64,000 nucleotides of DNA from Streptomyces echinoruber (GTDB lineage: Bacteria; Actinomycetota; Actinomycetes; Streptomycetales; Streptomycetaceae). Positions 40,234-48,646 of the stretch are shown piece after piece. The notes under the pieces are model-generated. The model did no database searches and was not told where the DNA came from. It saw only the letters and a program-made list of their open reading frames with translations. The DNA lies in NCBI RefSeq assembly GCF_014651135.1, contig NZ_BMWH01000011.1, positions 117,455-181,454 on the forward strand, read 5' to 3'. Both the position numbers and the translations under genes were made by a program. How positions within the stretch are numbered: position 1 is the first letter of the stretch; every line of letters begins with the position of its first letter.

Positions 40234-41546
40234 CAGCGGAGGAACCCTTCGTAATTGCGCTGCTGAAGCTGGCTCTCGATCTGCTTCACCGTCTCGAGGC
40301 CGACACCCACGATGATCAGGATGCTGGTCCCGCCGAACGGGAAGTTCTGGCTCGCCCCGAAGCCCACCAACGCCATTGTCGGTACGAGAGCGATCAACCC
40401 CAGATACAGCGAACCCGGCCAGGTGATCCGGTTGAGCACGTACGTCAGGTACTCAGCGGTCGGTCGGCCAGCCCGGATGCCCGGGATGAAGCCACCATAC
40501 TTCTTCATGTTGTCGGCGACTTCCTCGGGGTTGAAGGAGATCGCCACGTAGAAGAAGGCAAAGAAGACGATCAGGAGGAAGTAAAGGGTGATGTAGATGG
40601 GATGGTCACCCCTGGTGAGGTTTTCCTGGATCCAGACCTTCCATCCGGATTTTCCGCCGGAGAACTGGGCGATCAGGCTCGGAATGTAGAGCAGCGACGA
40701 CGCGAAGATGACCGGAATCACACCGGCCTGGTTCACCTTGAGCGGGATGTAGGTCGAGGTGCCGCCGTAGGACCGGCGGCCGATCATCCGCTTGGCGTAC
40801 TGCACGGGGATGCGGCGCTGGGCCTGCTCCACGAAGACCACCAGGGCCACCATGAACAGACCGACGGCGAGCACGGTGCCGAACTCGATCCAGCCGCCGG
40901 CCAGCTTGCCCTGGACCTTGATCGCCCACAGGGCGCTCGGGAACGTCGCGGCGATCGAGATGAACATCAGGATCGACATGCCGTTGCCGATGCCGCGGTC
41001 GGTGATCAGCTCGCCGAGCCACATCACCACGGTGGTGCCGGCCGTCATGGTGATGACCATGGTGATGGTCGTGAAGATGGACTGGTCCGGCACGATCTGG
41101 TTGGCCACCGGGCAGCCGCTGAACAGGGCGCCGCTGCGGGCGGTCGCCACCAGGCCGGTGCCCTGCAGCACGGCGAGCGCCAGCGTCAGGTAGCGGGTGT
41201 ACTGGGTGATCTTCGCCGTACCGGTCTGGCCCTCCTTCTTCAGGGCCTCCAGACGGGGGATCACCACGGTGAGCAGCTGCAGGATGATGCTGGCGGTGAT
41301 GTACGGCATGATGCCGAGCGCGAAGAGGCTGATCTGGAGCAACGCGCCGCCGCTGAACATGTTGATCAGGCTGAACAGCCCACGGTTCGAGCTGGCCTGG
41401 TCCACACAGGTCTGGACGTTGCGGTAGTCCACACCCGGAATCGGGATGCTGGTACCCACCCGGTACACCACGATGATGCCGAGCGTGAAGAGCAGCTTCT
41501 TGCGCAGGTCGGGCGTCTTGAACGCCCGGGCGAACGCGGTGAGCAC
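40233..41546 (-). CDS. secY: Preprotein translocase subunit SecY
   Basis: 437 residues, GTG start (MLTAFARAFKTPDLRKKLLF). Ten membrane segments; the TM1 region VYRVGTSIPIPGVDY, the plug-proximal NMFSGGALLQISLFALGIMPYITASI and the conserved cytoplasmic loop RRSYGGTSTYIPLKVNQAGVIPVIFASS are plain. It forms the Sec channel with SecE and SecG. A strong hairpin separates it from rplO, suggesting independent transcription of secY-adk. Confidence 0.99.
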   Translation of the reverse strand: MLTAFARAFKTPDLRKKLLFTLGIIVVYRVGTSIPIPGVDYRNVQTCVDQASSNRGLFSLINMFSGGALLQISLFALGIMPYITASIILQLLTVVIPRLEALKKEGQTGTAKITQYTRYLTLALAVLQGTGLVATARSGALFSGCPVANQIVPDQSIFTTITMVITMTAGTTVVMWLGELITDRGIGNGMSILMFISIAATFPSALWAIKVQGKLAGGWIEFGTVLAVGLFMVALVVFVEQAQRRIPVQYAKRMIGRRSYGGTSTYIPLKVNQAGVIPVIFASSLLYIPSLIAQFSGGKSGWKVWIQENLTRGDHPIYITLYFLLIVFFAFFYVAISFNPEEVADNMKKYGGFIPGIRAGRPTAEYLTYVLNRITWPGSLYLGLIALVPTMALVGFGASQNFPFGGTSILIIVGVGLETVKQIESQLQQRNYEGFLR

Positions 41547-41722
41547 GGTGCCTCCTGCGACCCCCGCGCAACTGCGTCAAGGGTGACGGTCTTGAGGTTC
41601 CAACAGACAACAACGACTGAACAACGGTTCACCGCCGCTCCGGGTGCCGGGGGTGCCGCGCCCGGAGGAAAAAATCGGCAGTGCAGGCCACCTTACCGGC
41701 GACCCCGCCGCCCTTGGAACGA

Positions 41723-41762
41723 CCGACCGGGGATACCCCATGTGTGGGGTATCCCCGGTCGG
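41723..41762 (-). terminator. 18-bp perfect hairpin between rplO and secY
   Basis: Arms 41723-41740 and 41745-41762 are fully complementary (centre GGGATACCCCA-TGTG-TGGGGTATCCC). It stands 33 bp past the rplO stop in a 249-bp spacer, with no U-run. It is the strongest intrinsic terminator or processing site in the ribosomal cluster and likely divides the spc operon from secY-adk. Confidence 0.85.
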
Positions 41763-41795
41763 GATCATTCAGGCCATCGAGACGTCCGAGGGGTC

Positions 41796-42251
41796 TCAGA
41801 CGAGCTCGGTGACGGAACCGCCGGCGGCGGTGATCTTCTCCTTGGCGGAGGCGGAGGCCGCGTCGACCTTCACCTGCAGCGCCACGGAGATCTCGCCCTG
41901 GCCGAGAACCTTGACGGGACGGTTCTTGCGCACCGCGCCCTTGGCCACGAGGCCCTCGACGGTGACCTCGCCGCCCTCGGGGTAGAGCTCGGCCAGCTTG
42001 TCGAGGTTCACGACCTGGTACTCGGTCTTGAACGGGTTCTTGAAGCCCTTCAGCTTCGGGAGGCGCATGTGCAGCGGCATCTGGCCGCCCTCGAAGCGCT
42101 CCGGAACCTGGTAGCGGGCCTTGGTGCCCTTGGTGCCACGACCGGCCGTCTTGCCCTTCGACGCCTCACCACGACCGACACGGGTCTTGGCGGTCTTGGC
42201 GCCGGGGGCGGGACGGAGGTTGTGGATCTTGAGCGGGTTCTGCTCCGCCAT
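41796..42251 (-). CDS. rplO: 50S ribosomal protein L15
   Basis: 151 residues (MAEQNPLKIHNLRPAPGAKT). The glycine/lysine-rich N-terminal extension (VGRGEASKGKTAGRGTKGTK) and the GGQMPLHMRLPKLKGF motif are typical. It is a late assembly 50S protein. It is followed by the strong hairpin that precedes secY. Confidence 0.98.
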   Translation of the reverse strand: MAEQNPLKIHNLRPAPGAKTAKTRVGRGEASKGKTAGRGTKGTKARYQVPERFEGGQMPLHMRLPKLKGFKNPFKTEYQVVNLDKLAELYPEGGEVTVEGLVAKGAVRKNRPVKVLGQGEISVALQVKVDAASASAKEKITAAGGSVTELV

Positions 42252-42253
42252 GA

Positions 42254-42436
42254 TCAGTCGACCTCCTCGACCGTCACGAGGTGGCGGACGGTGTGCACCA
42301 TGCCGCGGACCTCGGGGCGGTCCTCCCGCACGACGCTGTCGTTGACCTTCTTCAGGCCCAGGGTGCGCAGCGTCTCGCGGTGGTTCTGCTTGCTGCCGAT
42401 GTACGACTTAACCTGCGTGATCTTGAGCTGAGCCAT
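42254..42436 (-). CDS. rpmD: 50S ribosomal protein L30
   Basis: 60 residues from the ATG at 42436 (MAQLKITQVKSYIGSKQNHR). The signature RETLRTLGLKKVNDSVVRED is present. Its start overlaps the rpsE stop by 1 bp; rplO follows 2 bp after its stop. Confidence 0.98.
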   Translation of the reverse strand: MAQLKITQVKSYIGSKQNHRETLRTLGLKKVNDSVVREDRPEVRGMVHTVRHLVTVEEVD

Positions 42437-43041
42437 TACGCACCCACCCCGGCACGCGCACGCAGCAGGGCCGCGGGGGCGACGTCCTCGAGCGGCAGAC
42501 CGCGGCGGGCCGCGATCTCCTCCGGACGCTGCAGGCCCTTGAGGGCCTCCACGGTGGCGTGCACGATGTTGATCGCGTTCTCGGAGCCCAGGGACTTCGA
42601 GAGAACGTCGTGGATACCGGCGCACTCCAGCACGGCACGCACCGGACCACCGGCGATCACACCGGTACCCGGCGAGGCCGGCTTGAGCAGCACGACGCCG
42701 GCGGCCTTCTCACCCTGGATCGGGTGCGGAATGGTGCCCTGGATCCGCGGGACCTTGAAGAAGTGCTTCTTGGCCTCCTCGACGCCCTTGGCGATGGCGG
42801 CCGGCACCTCCTTGGCCTTGCCGTATCCGACACCCACGGTGCCGTCGCCGTCGCCCACCACGACCAGCGCGGTGAAGCTGAAGCGACGACCACCCTTCAC
42901 AACCTTGGCGACGCGGTTGATCGCGACGACGCGCTCAACGTACGCGGTCTTCTCGGCGGCAGCAGCGCCGCCGTCACGGCCCTTCCGGTCCCGCCGCTCG
43001 CCGCCACCGGCGCCGCCACCGCGGCGCTGGGGTCCAGCCAT
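42436..43041 (-). CDS. rpsE: 30S ribosomal protein S5
   Basis: 201 residues. A Gly/Arg-rich head (AGPQRRGGGAGGGERRDRKG), then the S5 double-stranded-RNA-binding-like domain (ERVVAINRVAKVVKGGRRFS) and C-terminal domain (GTGVIAGGPVRAVLECAGIH). It helps maintain decoding fidelity. It is coupled to rpmD by a 1-bp overlap. Confidence 0.99.
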   Translation of the reverse strand: MAGPQRRGGGAGGGERRDRKGRDGGAAAAEKTAYVERVVAINRVAKVVKGGRRFSFTALVVVGDGDGTVGVGYGKAKEVPAAIAKGVEEAKKHFFKVPRIQGTIPHPIQGEKAAGVVLLKPASPGTGVIAGGPVRAVLECAGIHDVLSKSLGSENAINIVHATVEALKGLQRPEEIAARRGLPLEDVAPAALLRARAGVGA

Positions 43042-43084
43042 TGGAATTACCTCTCTCTGTTTCCGCTAGCTACGGAACCGTGGC

Positions 43085-43468
43085 TCAGAACTTGAGCCCG
43101 GCCTCGCGGGCGGCGTCGGCGAGGGCCGCGATACGGCCCGCGTACCGGTTACCACCGCGGTCGAACACGACGGCCTCCACGCCCGCGGCCTTGGCACGCT
43201 CGGCGACCAGGGCGCCGACCTTGACGGCCTGCGCGGACTTGTCGCCCTCGGTGCCGCGGATGGAGGCGTCCATGGACGACGCCGACGCCAGGGTGTGGCC
43301 CTTGAGGTCGTCGATCACCTGCGCCACGATGTGGCGGTTGGAGCGGGTCACCACCAGGCGGGGACGCTCCGCGGTACCGGAGACCTTCTTGCGGATCCGG
43401 ATGTGGCGGCGCTTGATCGCGGCGCGCTTGTAGCCGGCGCCCTTCTGGATCTTCTGCCCGTATGCCAT
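43085..43468 (-). CDS. rplR: 50S ribosomal protein L18
   Basis: 127 residues (MAYGQKIQKGAGYKRAAIKR). 5S rRNA-binding protein; RLVVTRSNRHIVAQVIDD and VVFDRGGNRYAGRIAALAD are the signature segments. The stop lies 43 bp before rpsE. Confidence 0.98.
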   Translation of the reverse strand: MAYGQKIQKGAGYKRAAIKRRHIRIRKKVSGTAERPRLVVTRSNRHIVAQVIDDLKGHTLASASSMDASIRGTEGDKSAQAVKVGALVAERAKAAGVEAVVFDRGGNRYAGRIAALADAAREAGLKF

Positions 43469-43471
43469 GGC

Positions 43472-44011
43472 TTACTTACCCGCCTTTCCGACCTTGCGGC
43501 GGATGACTTCGCCCTCGTACTTGACACCCTTGGCCTTGTACGGGTCGGGCTTGCGCAGCTTGCGGATGTTGGCCGCGACCTCGCCGACCTTCTGCTTGTC
43601 GATGCCCTCGACCGAGAAGCGGGTCGGGCTCTCGACCTTGAAGGTGATGCCCTCGGGCGCCTTGACCGTGATCGGGTGGCTGTAGCCCAGGGAGAACTCC
43701 AGGTCGGAGCCCTTGGCCTGGACACGGTAGCCGACACCGCTGATCTCGAGCTTCTTCACGTAACCCTGGGTCACGCCGGTGATCATGTTCGCCACCAGCG
43801 TGCGGGACAGGCCGTGCAGGGCCTTGTTCTGACGCTCGTCGTTGGGACGGGTCACCTGGAGGGTGCCGTCCTCGTTCTTGACGATCTCGATCGGCGCGGC
43901 GACGGTGTGGGTCAGCTCGCCCTTGGGGCCCTTGACCTTGACCGTACGGCCGTCGATGGTGACGTCCACGCCGGCGGGAACCGCGATGGGGAGCTTGCCG
44001 ATGCGCGACAT
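43472..44011 (-). CDS. rplF: 50S ribosomal protein L6
   Basis: 179 residues (MSRIGKLPIAVPAGVDVTID) with two similar halves and the C-terminal PDPYKAKGVKYEGEVIRRK motif near the sarcin-ricin loop. It ends 3 bp before rplR. Confidence 0.99.
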   Translation of the reverse strand: MSRIGKLPIAVPAGVDVTIDGRTVKVKGPKGELTHTVAAPIEIVKNEDGTLQVTRPNDERQNKALHGLSRTLVANMITGVTQGYVKKLEISGVGYRVQAKGSDLEFSLGYSHPITVKAPEGITFKVESPTRFSVEGIDKQKVGEVAANIRKLRKPDPYKAKGVKYEGEVIRRKVGKAGK

Positions 44012-44035
44012 AGCTGTTTCCTCCGTTCCCTTCCG

Positions 44036-44434
44036 TTACCAGACGTAGGCGAGGACTTCCCCACCCACGCCCTTCTTGCCGGCCTGCTTGTCGGTGAGGA
44101 GACCGTGGGACGTGGAGATGATCGCCACGCCCAGGCCGCCGAGCACCTTGGGCAGGTTGGTGGACTTCGCGTACACCCGGAGACCGGGCTTGGAGATCCG
44201 CTTGATGCCCGCGATGGAGCGCTCGCGGTTGGGGCCGTACTTGAGCTCGATGACGAGGTTCTTGCCGACCTCGGCATCCACGGTCTTCCAACCGGTGATG
44301 AAGCCCTCCTGCTGGAGGATCTCCGCGATGTGCGACTTGATCTTGGAGTGCGGCATGGTCACCGTGTCGTGGTATGCCGCGTTCGCGTTCCGCAGACGCG
44401 TGAGCATGTCTGCGATCGGATCAGTCATGGTCAT
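44036..44434 (-). CDS. rpsH: 30S ribosomal protein S8
   Basis: 132 residues starting MTMTDPIADMLTRLRNAN at 44434; a second ATG two codons in is possible. The C-terminal STSHGLLTDKQAGKKGVGGE motif is diagnostic. It is a central-domain 16S assembly protein. It is preceded by a 210-bp spacer after rpsN in which GGCAGGCGCCCAACC can pair imperfectly with a later GGCTGGGCGTCCTGCC. Confidence 0.98.
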   Translation of the reverse strand: MTMTDPIADMLTRLRNANAAYHDTVTMPHSKIKSHIAEILQQEGFITGWKTVDAEVGKNLVIELKYGPNRERSIAGIKRISKPGLRVYAKSTNLPKVLGGLGVAIISTSHGLLTDKQAGKKGVGGEVLAYVW

Positions 44435-44644
44435 GAATTGGCCTTGGGCCTCTCTCGCCGGGGTTTCCTGGTGCGCCGTCCCTCTCCCCGATCCGAGACG
44501 GGACGGGTGCGGCGCGGTGGACCTACGGCGTAGTAAGTCGTACGGGCGGGCAGGCGCCCAACCCCACAAGCCTACGGCATGCGGGCTGGGCGTCCTGCCG
44601 TCCCAGTTGCCTACCGAGAGTCCTGCAAGTCGCCTGCCGGCGGC

Positions 44645-44830
44645 TTACCAGGAGCTCTTGGTCACGCCCGGCAGCTCGCCGCGGTGAGCCATCTCACGAA
44701 GGCACACGCGGCAGAGGCCGAACTTGCGGTACACGGAGTGCGGACGGCCGCAGCGCTGGCAGCGGGTGTACGCGCGCACACCGAACTTGGGCTTGCGGGC
44801 AGCCTTGGCGATCAGAGCCTTCTTCGCCAT
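44645..44830 (-). CDS. rpsN: 30S ribosomal protein S14, zinc-binding (type Z)
   Basis: 61 residues (MAKKALIAKAARKPKFGVRA). The zinc ribbon is C-x2-C ... C-x2-C in RCQRCGRPHSVYRKFGLCRVC, so this is the short C+ form. Actinomycetes usually also carry a longer zinc-free S14 elsewhere under Zur control. The start lies 5 bp after the rplE stop. Confidence 0.98.
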   Translation of the reverse strand: MAKKALIAKAARKPKFGVRAYTRCQRCGRPHSVYRKFGLCRVCLREMAHRGELPGVTKSSW

Positions 44831-44835
44831 CTCGC

Positions 44836-45396
44836 TCACGCCTCCTTGAAGGGGAAGCCGAGGTGACGGAGCAGGGCACGGCCCTCTTCGTCGGTCTTCG
44901 CCGTGGTCACCACGGTGATGTCCATACCCCGGACGCGGTCGATCTTGTCCTGGTCGATCTCGTGGAACATGACCTGCTCGGTGAGACCGAAGGTGTAGTT
45001 GCCACGACCGTCGAACTGCTTGGGGGACAGACCGCGGAAGTCGCGGATGCGCGGCAGCGCGAGCGACAGGGTGCGGTCGAGGAACTCCCACATGCGGTCG
45101 CCACGGAGCGTGACGTGGGCGCCGATCGGCTGCCCCTCGCGCAGCTTGAACTGCGCGATGGACTTGCGGGCCTTGGTCACGGCCGGCTTCTGCCCGGTGA
45201 TCGTGGCCAGGTCGCGCACGGCGCCCTCGATCAGCTTCGAGTCACGGGCGGCGTCGCCGACACCCATGTTGACCACGATCTTGACGAGGCCCGGAACCTG
45301 CATGACGTTCTGGTACTTGAACTCGTCACGCAGCTTGCCGACGATCTCGTCCTTGTACTTCTGCTTCAGACGCGGAGTCGTGGTGGTGGTCGTCAT
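44836..45396 (-). CDS. rplE: 50S ribosomal protein L5
   Basis: 186 residues with a Thr-rich start (MTTTTTTPRLKQKYKDEIVG). VVNMGVGDAARDSKLIEGAV and GRGNYTFGLTEQVMFHEIDQD are the family motifs. It binds 5S rRNA and helix 84 and contacts P-site tRNA. It overlaps rplX by 1 bp. Confidence 0.99.
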   Translation of the reverse strand: MTTTTTTPRLKQKYKDEIVGKLRDEFKYQNVMQVPGLVKIVVNMGVGDAARDSKLIEGAVRDLATITGQKPAVTKARKSIAQFKLREGQPIGAHVTLRGDRMWEFLDRTLSLALPRIRDFRGLSPKQFDGRGNYTFGLTEQVMFHEIDQDKIDRVRGMDITVVTTAKTDEEGRALLRHLGFPFKEA

Positions 45397-45719
45397 CAGA
45401 TGTCCTCACCCGTCCGCTTGGCAACACGGATCTTGTTGCCGTTCTCGTCGAAGCGGTAGCCGACGCGGGTCGGGACCTTCTTGCCGTCCTTCTCCACGAC
45501 CAGCATGACGTTGCTGACGTGGATGGGGGCCTCGGTGGTCACGATGCCGCCGGCCTGCGAGCCGCGGGCGGTCGGCCCGGCCTTGGTGTGCTTCTTGACC
45601 CGGTTGACACCCTCGACCAGGACACGCTCCTCGCGCGGGTAAGCGGCGATGACCTTGCCCTGCTTGCCCTTGTCCTTGCCGGTGATGACCTGGACCAGGT
45701 CACCCTTCTTGATCTTCAT
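45396..45719 (-). CDS. rplX: 50S ribosomal protein L24
   Basis: 107 residues from the ATG at 45719 (MKIKKGDLVQVITGKDKGKQ, a KOW motif). A GTG two codons upstream, overlapping the rplN stop, is an alternative start. It is an early 50S assembly initiator. It is coupled to rplE by a 1-bp overlap. Confidence 0.98.
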   Translation of the reverse strand: MKIKKGDLVQVITGKDKGKQGKVIAAYPREERVLVEGVNRVKKHTKAGPTARGSQAGGIVTTEAPIHVSNVMLVVEKDGKKVPTRVGYRFDENGNKIRVAKRTGEDI

Positions 45720-45721
45720 GC

Positions 45722-46090
45722 TCACAGCACCTCCGGCGCGAGGGAGATGATCTTCATGAACTTCTTCTCGCGCAGCTCACGGCCGACGGGGCCGAAGATA
45801 CGGGTGCCGCGAGGGTCGCCGTCGTTCTTGAGGATGACAGCGGCGTTCTCGTCGAAGCGGATGTACGAGCCGTCCGGCCGACGGCGCTCCTTGACGGTGC
45901 GCACGACGACGGCCTTGACGACGTCGCCCTTCTTCACGTTGCCACCGGGGATCGCGTCCTTGACGGTGGCGACGATGACGTCACCGATGCCCGCGTAGCG
46001 GCGACCGGAGCCGCCGAGCACACGGATGCAAAGGATCTCCTTCGCACCCGTGTTGTCGGCGACACGCAGTCGCGACTCCTGCTGGATCAC
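45722..46090 (-). CDS. rplN: 50S ribosomal protein L14
   Basis: 122 residues, GTG start (MIQQESRLRVADNTGAKEIL). RYAGIGDVIVATVKDAIPGG and RPDGSYIRFDENAAVIL are diagnostic. It forms intersubunit bridges and binds silencing factor RsfS. It follows a 106-bp spacer with a stable hairpin. Confidence 0.99.
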   Translation of the reverse strand: MIQQESRLRVADNTGAKEILCIRVLGGSGRRYAGIGDVIVATVKDAIPGGNVKKGDVVKAVVVRTVKERRRPDGSYIRFDENAAVILKNDGDPRGTRIFGPVGRELREKKFMKIISLAPEVL

Positions 46091-46118
46091 GTCTATCTCC
46101 TGATCGTCTGCCGGTTCC

Positions 46119-46155
46119 CCGGGGGCTGGCGGATCACGTGGATCACAGCCCCCGG
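46119..46155 (-). terminator. Hairpin in the rpsQ-rplN spacer (possible attenuator)
   Basis: CCGGGGGCTG (46119-46128) and CAGCCCCCGG (46146-46155) are exact complements with a 17-nt loop. A second small palindrome (CCTAGGG-TGT-CCCCCTAGG) follows at ~46173-46192. This is the longest spacer between rpsJ and rplE, so transcription may be tuned here. Confidence 0.55.
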
Positions 46156-46196
46156 AGCCTGGCGGAACTTTCCCTAGGGTGTCCCCCTAGGAGGGA

Positions 46197-46481
46197 TTAC
46201 TTGGCCTTCTCGAGGATCTCGACGACGCGCCAGCGCTTGGTCGCGGACAGCGGCCGCGTCTCCATGAGGAGGACGCGGTCGCCGACACCCGCGGCGTTCT
46301 GCTCGTCGTGCGCCTTGAGCTTGTTGGTACGGCGGATGACCTTGCCGTACAGCGCGTGCTTGACGCGGTCCTCGACGGCGACGACGACGGTCTTGTCCAT
46401 CTTGTCGCTGACGACGTAGCCCTCGCGGGTCTTACGGAAGCCGCGCTCCGTCTTCTTCTCAGTCACGTTGCTCTCGCTCAT
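46197..46481 (-). CDS. rpsQ: 30S ribosomal protein S17
   Basis: 94 residues (MSESNVTEKKTERGFRKTRE). OB-fold core with GYVVSDKMDKTVVVAVEDRV and YGKVIRRTNKLKAHDE. It is an early 16S rRNA binder. It overlaps rpmC by 1 bp. Confidence 0.98.
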   Translation of the reverse strand: MSESNVTEKKTERGFRKTREGYVVSDKMDKTVVVAVEDRVKHALYGKVIRRTNKLKAHDEQNAAGVGDRVLLMETRPLSATKRWRVVEILEKAK

Positions 46482-46705
46482 CAGGCGTTCTCCACCGTCT
46501 CGATGCCGAGCTCACGCTCACGCATGAGGGTGTAGATCCGGGCGATGTCCTTGCGGACCGCCTTCAGACGGCCGTGGTTCTCGAGCTGGCCGGTCGCCGC
46601 CTGGAAGCGGAGATTGAACAGCTCTTCCTTGGCCTCGCGGAGCTTGGTCAGCAGCTCCTCGTTGCCCAGCTCGCGCAGCTCGGACGCCTTGGTACCGGCC
46701 GACAT
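46481..46705 (-). CDS. rpmC: 50S ribosomal protein L29
   Basis: 74 residues from the ATG at 46705 (MSAGTKASELRELGNEELLT), which overlaps the rplP stop by 1 bp; a GTG one codon upstream is possible. FNLRFQAATGQLENHGRLKAV is the helical hairpin signature. It lies at the peptide exit near L23. Confidence 0.98.
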   Translation of the reverse strand: MSAGTKASELRELGNEELLTKLREAKEELFNLRFQAATGQLENHGRLKAVRKDIARIYTLMRERELGIETVENA

Positions 46706-47124
46706 CACGCTTCACCTGCCTCGCGCTTGACGATCCGGCACTTCATCGGCAGCTTGTGGGCCGCACGCGTCAGCGCCTCTCGGGCGATCTTCTCGTTCGG
46801 GTAGGACAGCTCGAACATCACGCGCCCCGGCTTGACGTTCGCGACCCACCACTCGGGCGAACCCTTACCGGAACCCATGCGGGTCTCGGCGGGCTTCTTG
46901 GTCAGCGGACGGTCCGGGTAGATGTTGATCCAGACCTTGCCGCCACGCTTGATGTGGCGGGTCATGGCGATACGCGCCGCCTCGATCTGGCGGTTGGTGA
47001 CGTACGCCGGGGTCAGCGCCTGGATGCCGTACTCGCCGAACGCGACCTGCGTACCACCCTTGGACATACCGCCACGCTTGGGGTGGTGCTGCTTGCGGTG
47101 CTTGACCCTACGGGGGATCAGCAT
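46705..47124 (-). CDS. rplP: 50S ribosomal protein L16
   Basis: 139 residues (MLIPRRVKHRKQHHPKRGGM). RHIKRGGKVWINIYPDRPLT and KPAETRMGSGKGSPEWWVA are conserved. It shapes the A-site tRNA elbow contact. It ends on the rpmC start. Confidence 0.99.
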   Translation of the reverse strand: MLIPRRVKHRKQHHPKRGGMSKGGTQVAFGEYGIQALTPAYVTNRQIEAARIAMTRHIKRGGKVWINIYPDRPLTKKPAETRMGSGKGSPEWWVANVKPGRVMFELSYPNEKIAREALTRAAHKLPMKCRIVKREAGEA

Positions 47125-47129
47125 GTCGG

Positions 47130-47960
47130 TCAGGCCTCCGTTCCGGTGCTCTCAGCCGGAGCGGCGGACGCGGGCGCCTCGGCCTTGGGGGCCTCGGTGC
47201 CGGCGGCCTGCTGCTGCTGCGGCTTGCGACCGCGCCGCTCGCCGCCGCGGCCACCACGGGCCGGACGGTCGGCGCCACCGCGGGCCGGGCGGTTGCCGGC
47301 GCGGGCGGCGGCGTTCTCGGCGCGGACCTCGGCGATGTTCTTGACGTCGCCCTTGTAGATCCAGACCTTCACGCCGATGCGGCCGAAGGTCGTCTTGGCC
47401 TCGAAGAAGCCGTAGTCCACGTTCGCGCGGAGCGTGTGCAGGGGCACGCGGCCCTCGCGGTAGAACTCCGAGCGGGACATCTCGGCGCCGCCGAGGCGGC
47501 CCGAGCACTGGATCTTGATGCCCTTGGCGCCCGCCTTCAGCGCCGACTGCATGCTCTTGCGCATGGCGCGGCGGAAGGAGACGCGGCTGGACAGCTGCTC
47601 GGCCACGGCCTGGGCGACCAGCTGGGCATCGGTCTCGGGGTTCTTGACCTCGAGGATGTTCAGCTGGACCTGCTTGCCGGTGAGCTTCTCCAGGTCGCCG
47701 CGGATGCGGTCGGCCTCGGCGCCGCGGCGGCCGATGACGATGCCCGGGCGCGCGGTGTGGATGTCCACGCGGACACGGTCACGGGTGCGCTCGATCTCCA
47801 CCTTGGAGATGCCGGCGCGCTCCATGCCGGACGTCATCATCCGGCGGATGGCGACGTCTTCCTTGACGTAGTCCTTGTAGAGCTTGTCGGCGTACCAGCG
47901 CGACTTGAAGTCGGTGGTGACGCCCAGCCGGAACCCGTGCGGGTTTACCTTCTGGCCCAT
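47130..47960 (-). CDS. rpsC: 30S ribosomal protein S3
   Basis: 276 residues. KH domain GIVIGRRGAEADRIRGDLEK, then the C-terminal S3 domain (GIKIQCSGRLGGAEMSRSEF). After ~residue 215 it carries a basic Ala/Gly/Arg tail (RAGNRPARGGADRPARGG) and a Gln run (QQQQ) before an acidic end, a low-complexity extension common in actinobacteria. Its start overlaps the rplV stop by 1 bp. Confidence 0.99.
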   Translation of the reverse strand: MGQKVNPHGFRLGVTTDFKSRWYADKLYKDYVKEDVAIRRMMTSGMERAGISKVEIERTRDRVRVDIHTARPGIVIGRRGAEADRIRGDLEKLTGKQVQLNILEVKNPETDAQLVAQAVAEQLSSRVSFRRAMRKSMQSALKAGAKGIKIQCSGRLGGAEMSRSEFYREGRVPLHTLRANVDYGFFEAKTTFGRIGVKVWIYKGDVKNIAEVRAENAAARAGNRPARGGADRPARGGRGGERRGRKPQQQQAAGTEAPKAEAPASAAPAESTGTEA

Positions 47961-48307
47961 TACCGGGTCCCTTCCTTGCTCGCGACGACCACGGTGATGT
48001 GGCTGGTCCGCTTCCGGATCCGGTACGCGCGGCCCTGGGCGCGCGGACGGAACCGCTTCAGGGTCGGTCCCTCGTCGACGTAGGCCTCGGACACGTACAG
48101 GCTGTCCACGTCCGTGTGGTCGTAGTTGTGCGCGGCGTTGGCGATGGCGCTGTCGAGCACCTTGCCGACCGGCACGCTCGCGGCCTGCGGGGCGAAACGC
48201 AGGACCGCCTGAGCCTCCGTGGCAGGCAGGCCACGGATGAGGTCCACCACACGGCGGGCCTTCATGGGCGTGACGCGGATGTACCGCGCCTGGGCCCTGG
48301 CTTCCAT
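47960..48307 (-). CDS. rplV: 50S ribosomal protein L22
   Basis: 115 residues from the ATG at 48307 (MEARAQARYIRVTPMKARRV). The exit-tunnel beta-hairpin lies around PTLKRFRPRAQGRAYRIRKR, a known macrolide resistance site. It precedes rpsC. Confidence 0.99.
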   Translation of the reverse strand: MEARAQARYIRVTPMKARRVVDLIRGLPATEAQAVLRFAPQAASVPVGKVLDSAIANAAHNYDHTDVDSLYVSEAYVDEGPTLKRFRPRAQGRAYRIRKRTSHITVVVASKEGTR

Positions 48308-48352
48308 GGTTGTCCCTTCAGTGTTTGTCATTGGTCGTTCGCGCCCCGCTGG

Positions 48353-48634
48353 TCAGCGGCGCTTCGACTTCCGGTCTTCCTTGACGTGGCCCCGGAAGGT
48401 GCGGGTCGGCGAGAACTCGCCGAGCTTGTGGCCGACCATCGACTCGGTGACAAACACCGGGATGTGGGTCTTGCCGTTGTGCACCGCGATCGTGTGGCCC
48501 AGCATGGCCGGGACGATCATCGAGCGACGGGACCAGGTCTTGATGACGTTCTTGGTGCCGGCTTCGTTCTGGGCTTCCACCTTCTTCATCAGGTGGTCGT
48601 CGACGAAGGGCCCCTTCTTCAAGCTACGAGGCAT
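48353..48634 (-). CDS. rpsS: 30S ribosomal protein S19
   Basis: 93 residues (MPRSLKKGPFVDDHLMKKVE). TWSRRSMIVPAMLGHTIAVH and MVGHKLGEFSPTRTFRGHVK are diagnostic. It sits in the 30S head with S13 near the A site. It follows rplB by 12 bp. Confidence 0.99.
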   Translation of the reverse strand: MPRSLKKGPFVDDHLMKKVEAQNEAGTKNVIKTWSRRSMIVPAMLGHTIAVHNGKTHIPVFVTESMVGHKLGEFSPTRTFRGHVKEDRKSKRR

Positions 48635-48646
48635 CTCAACCCGTCC

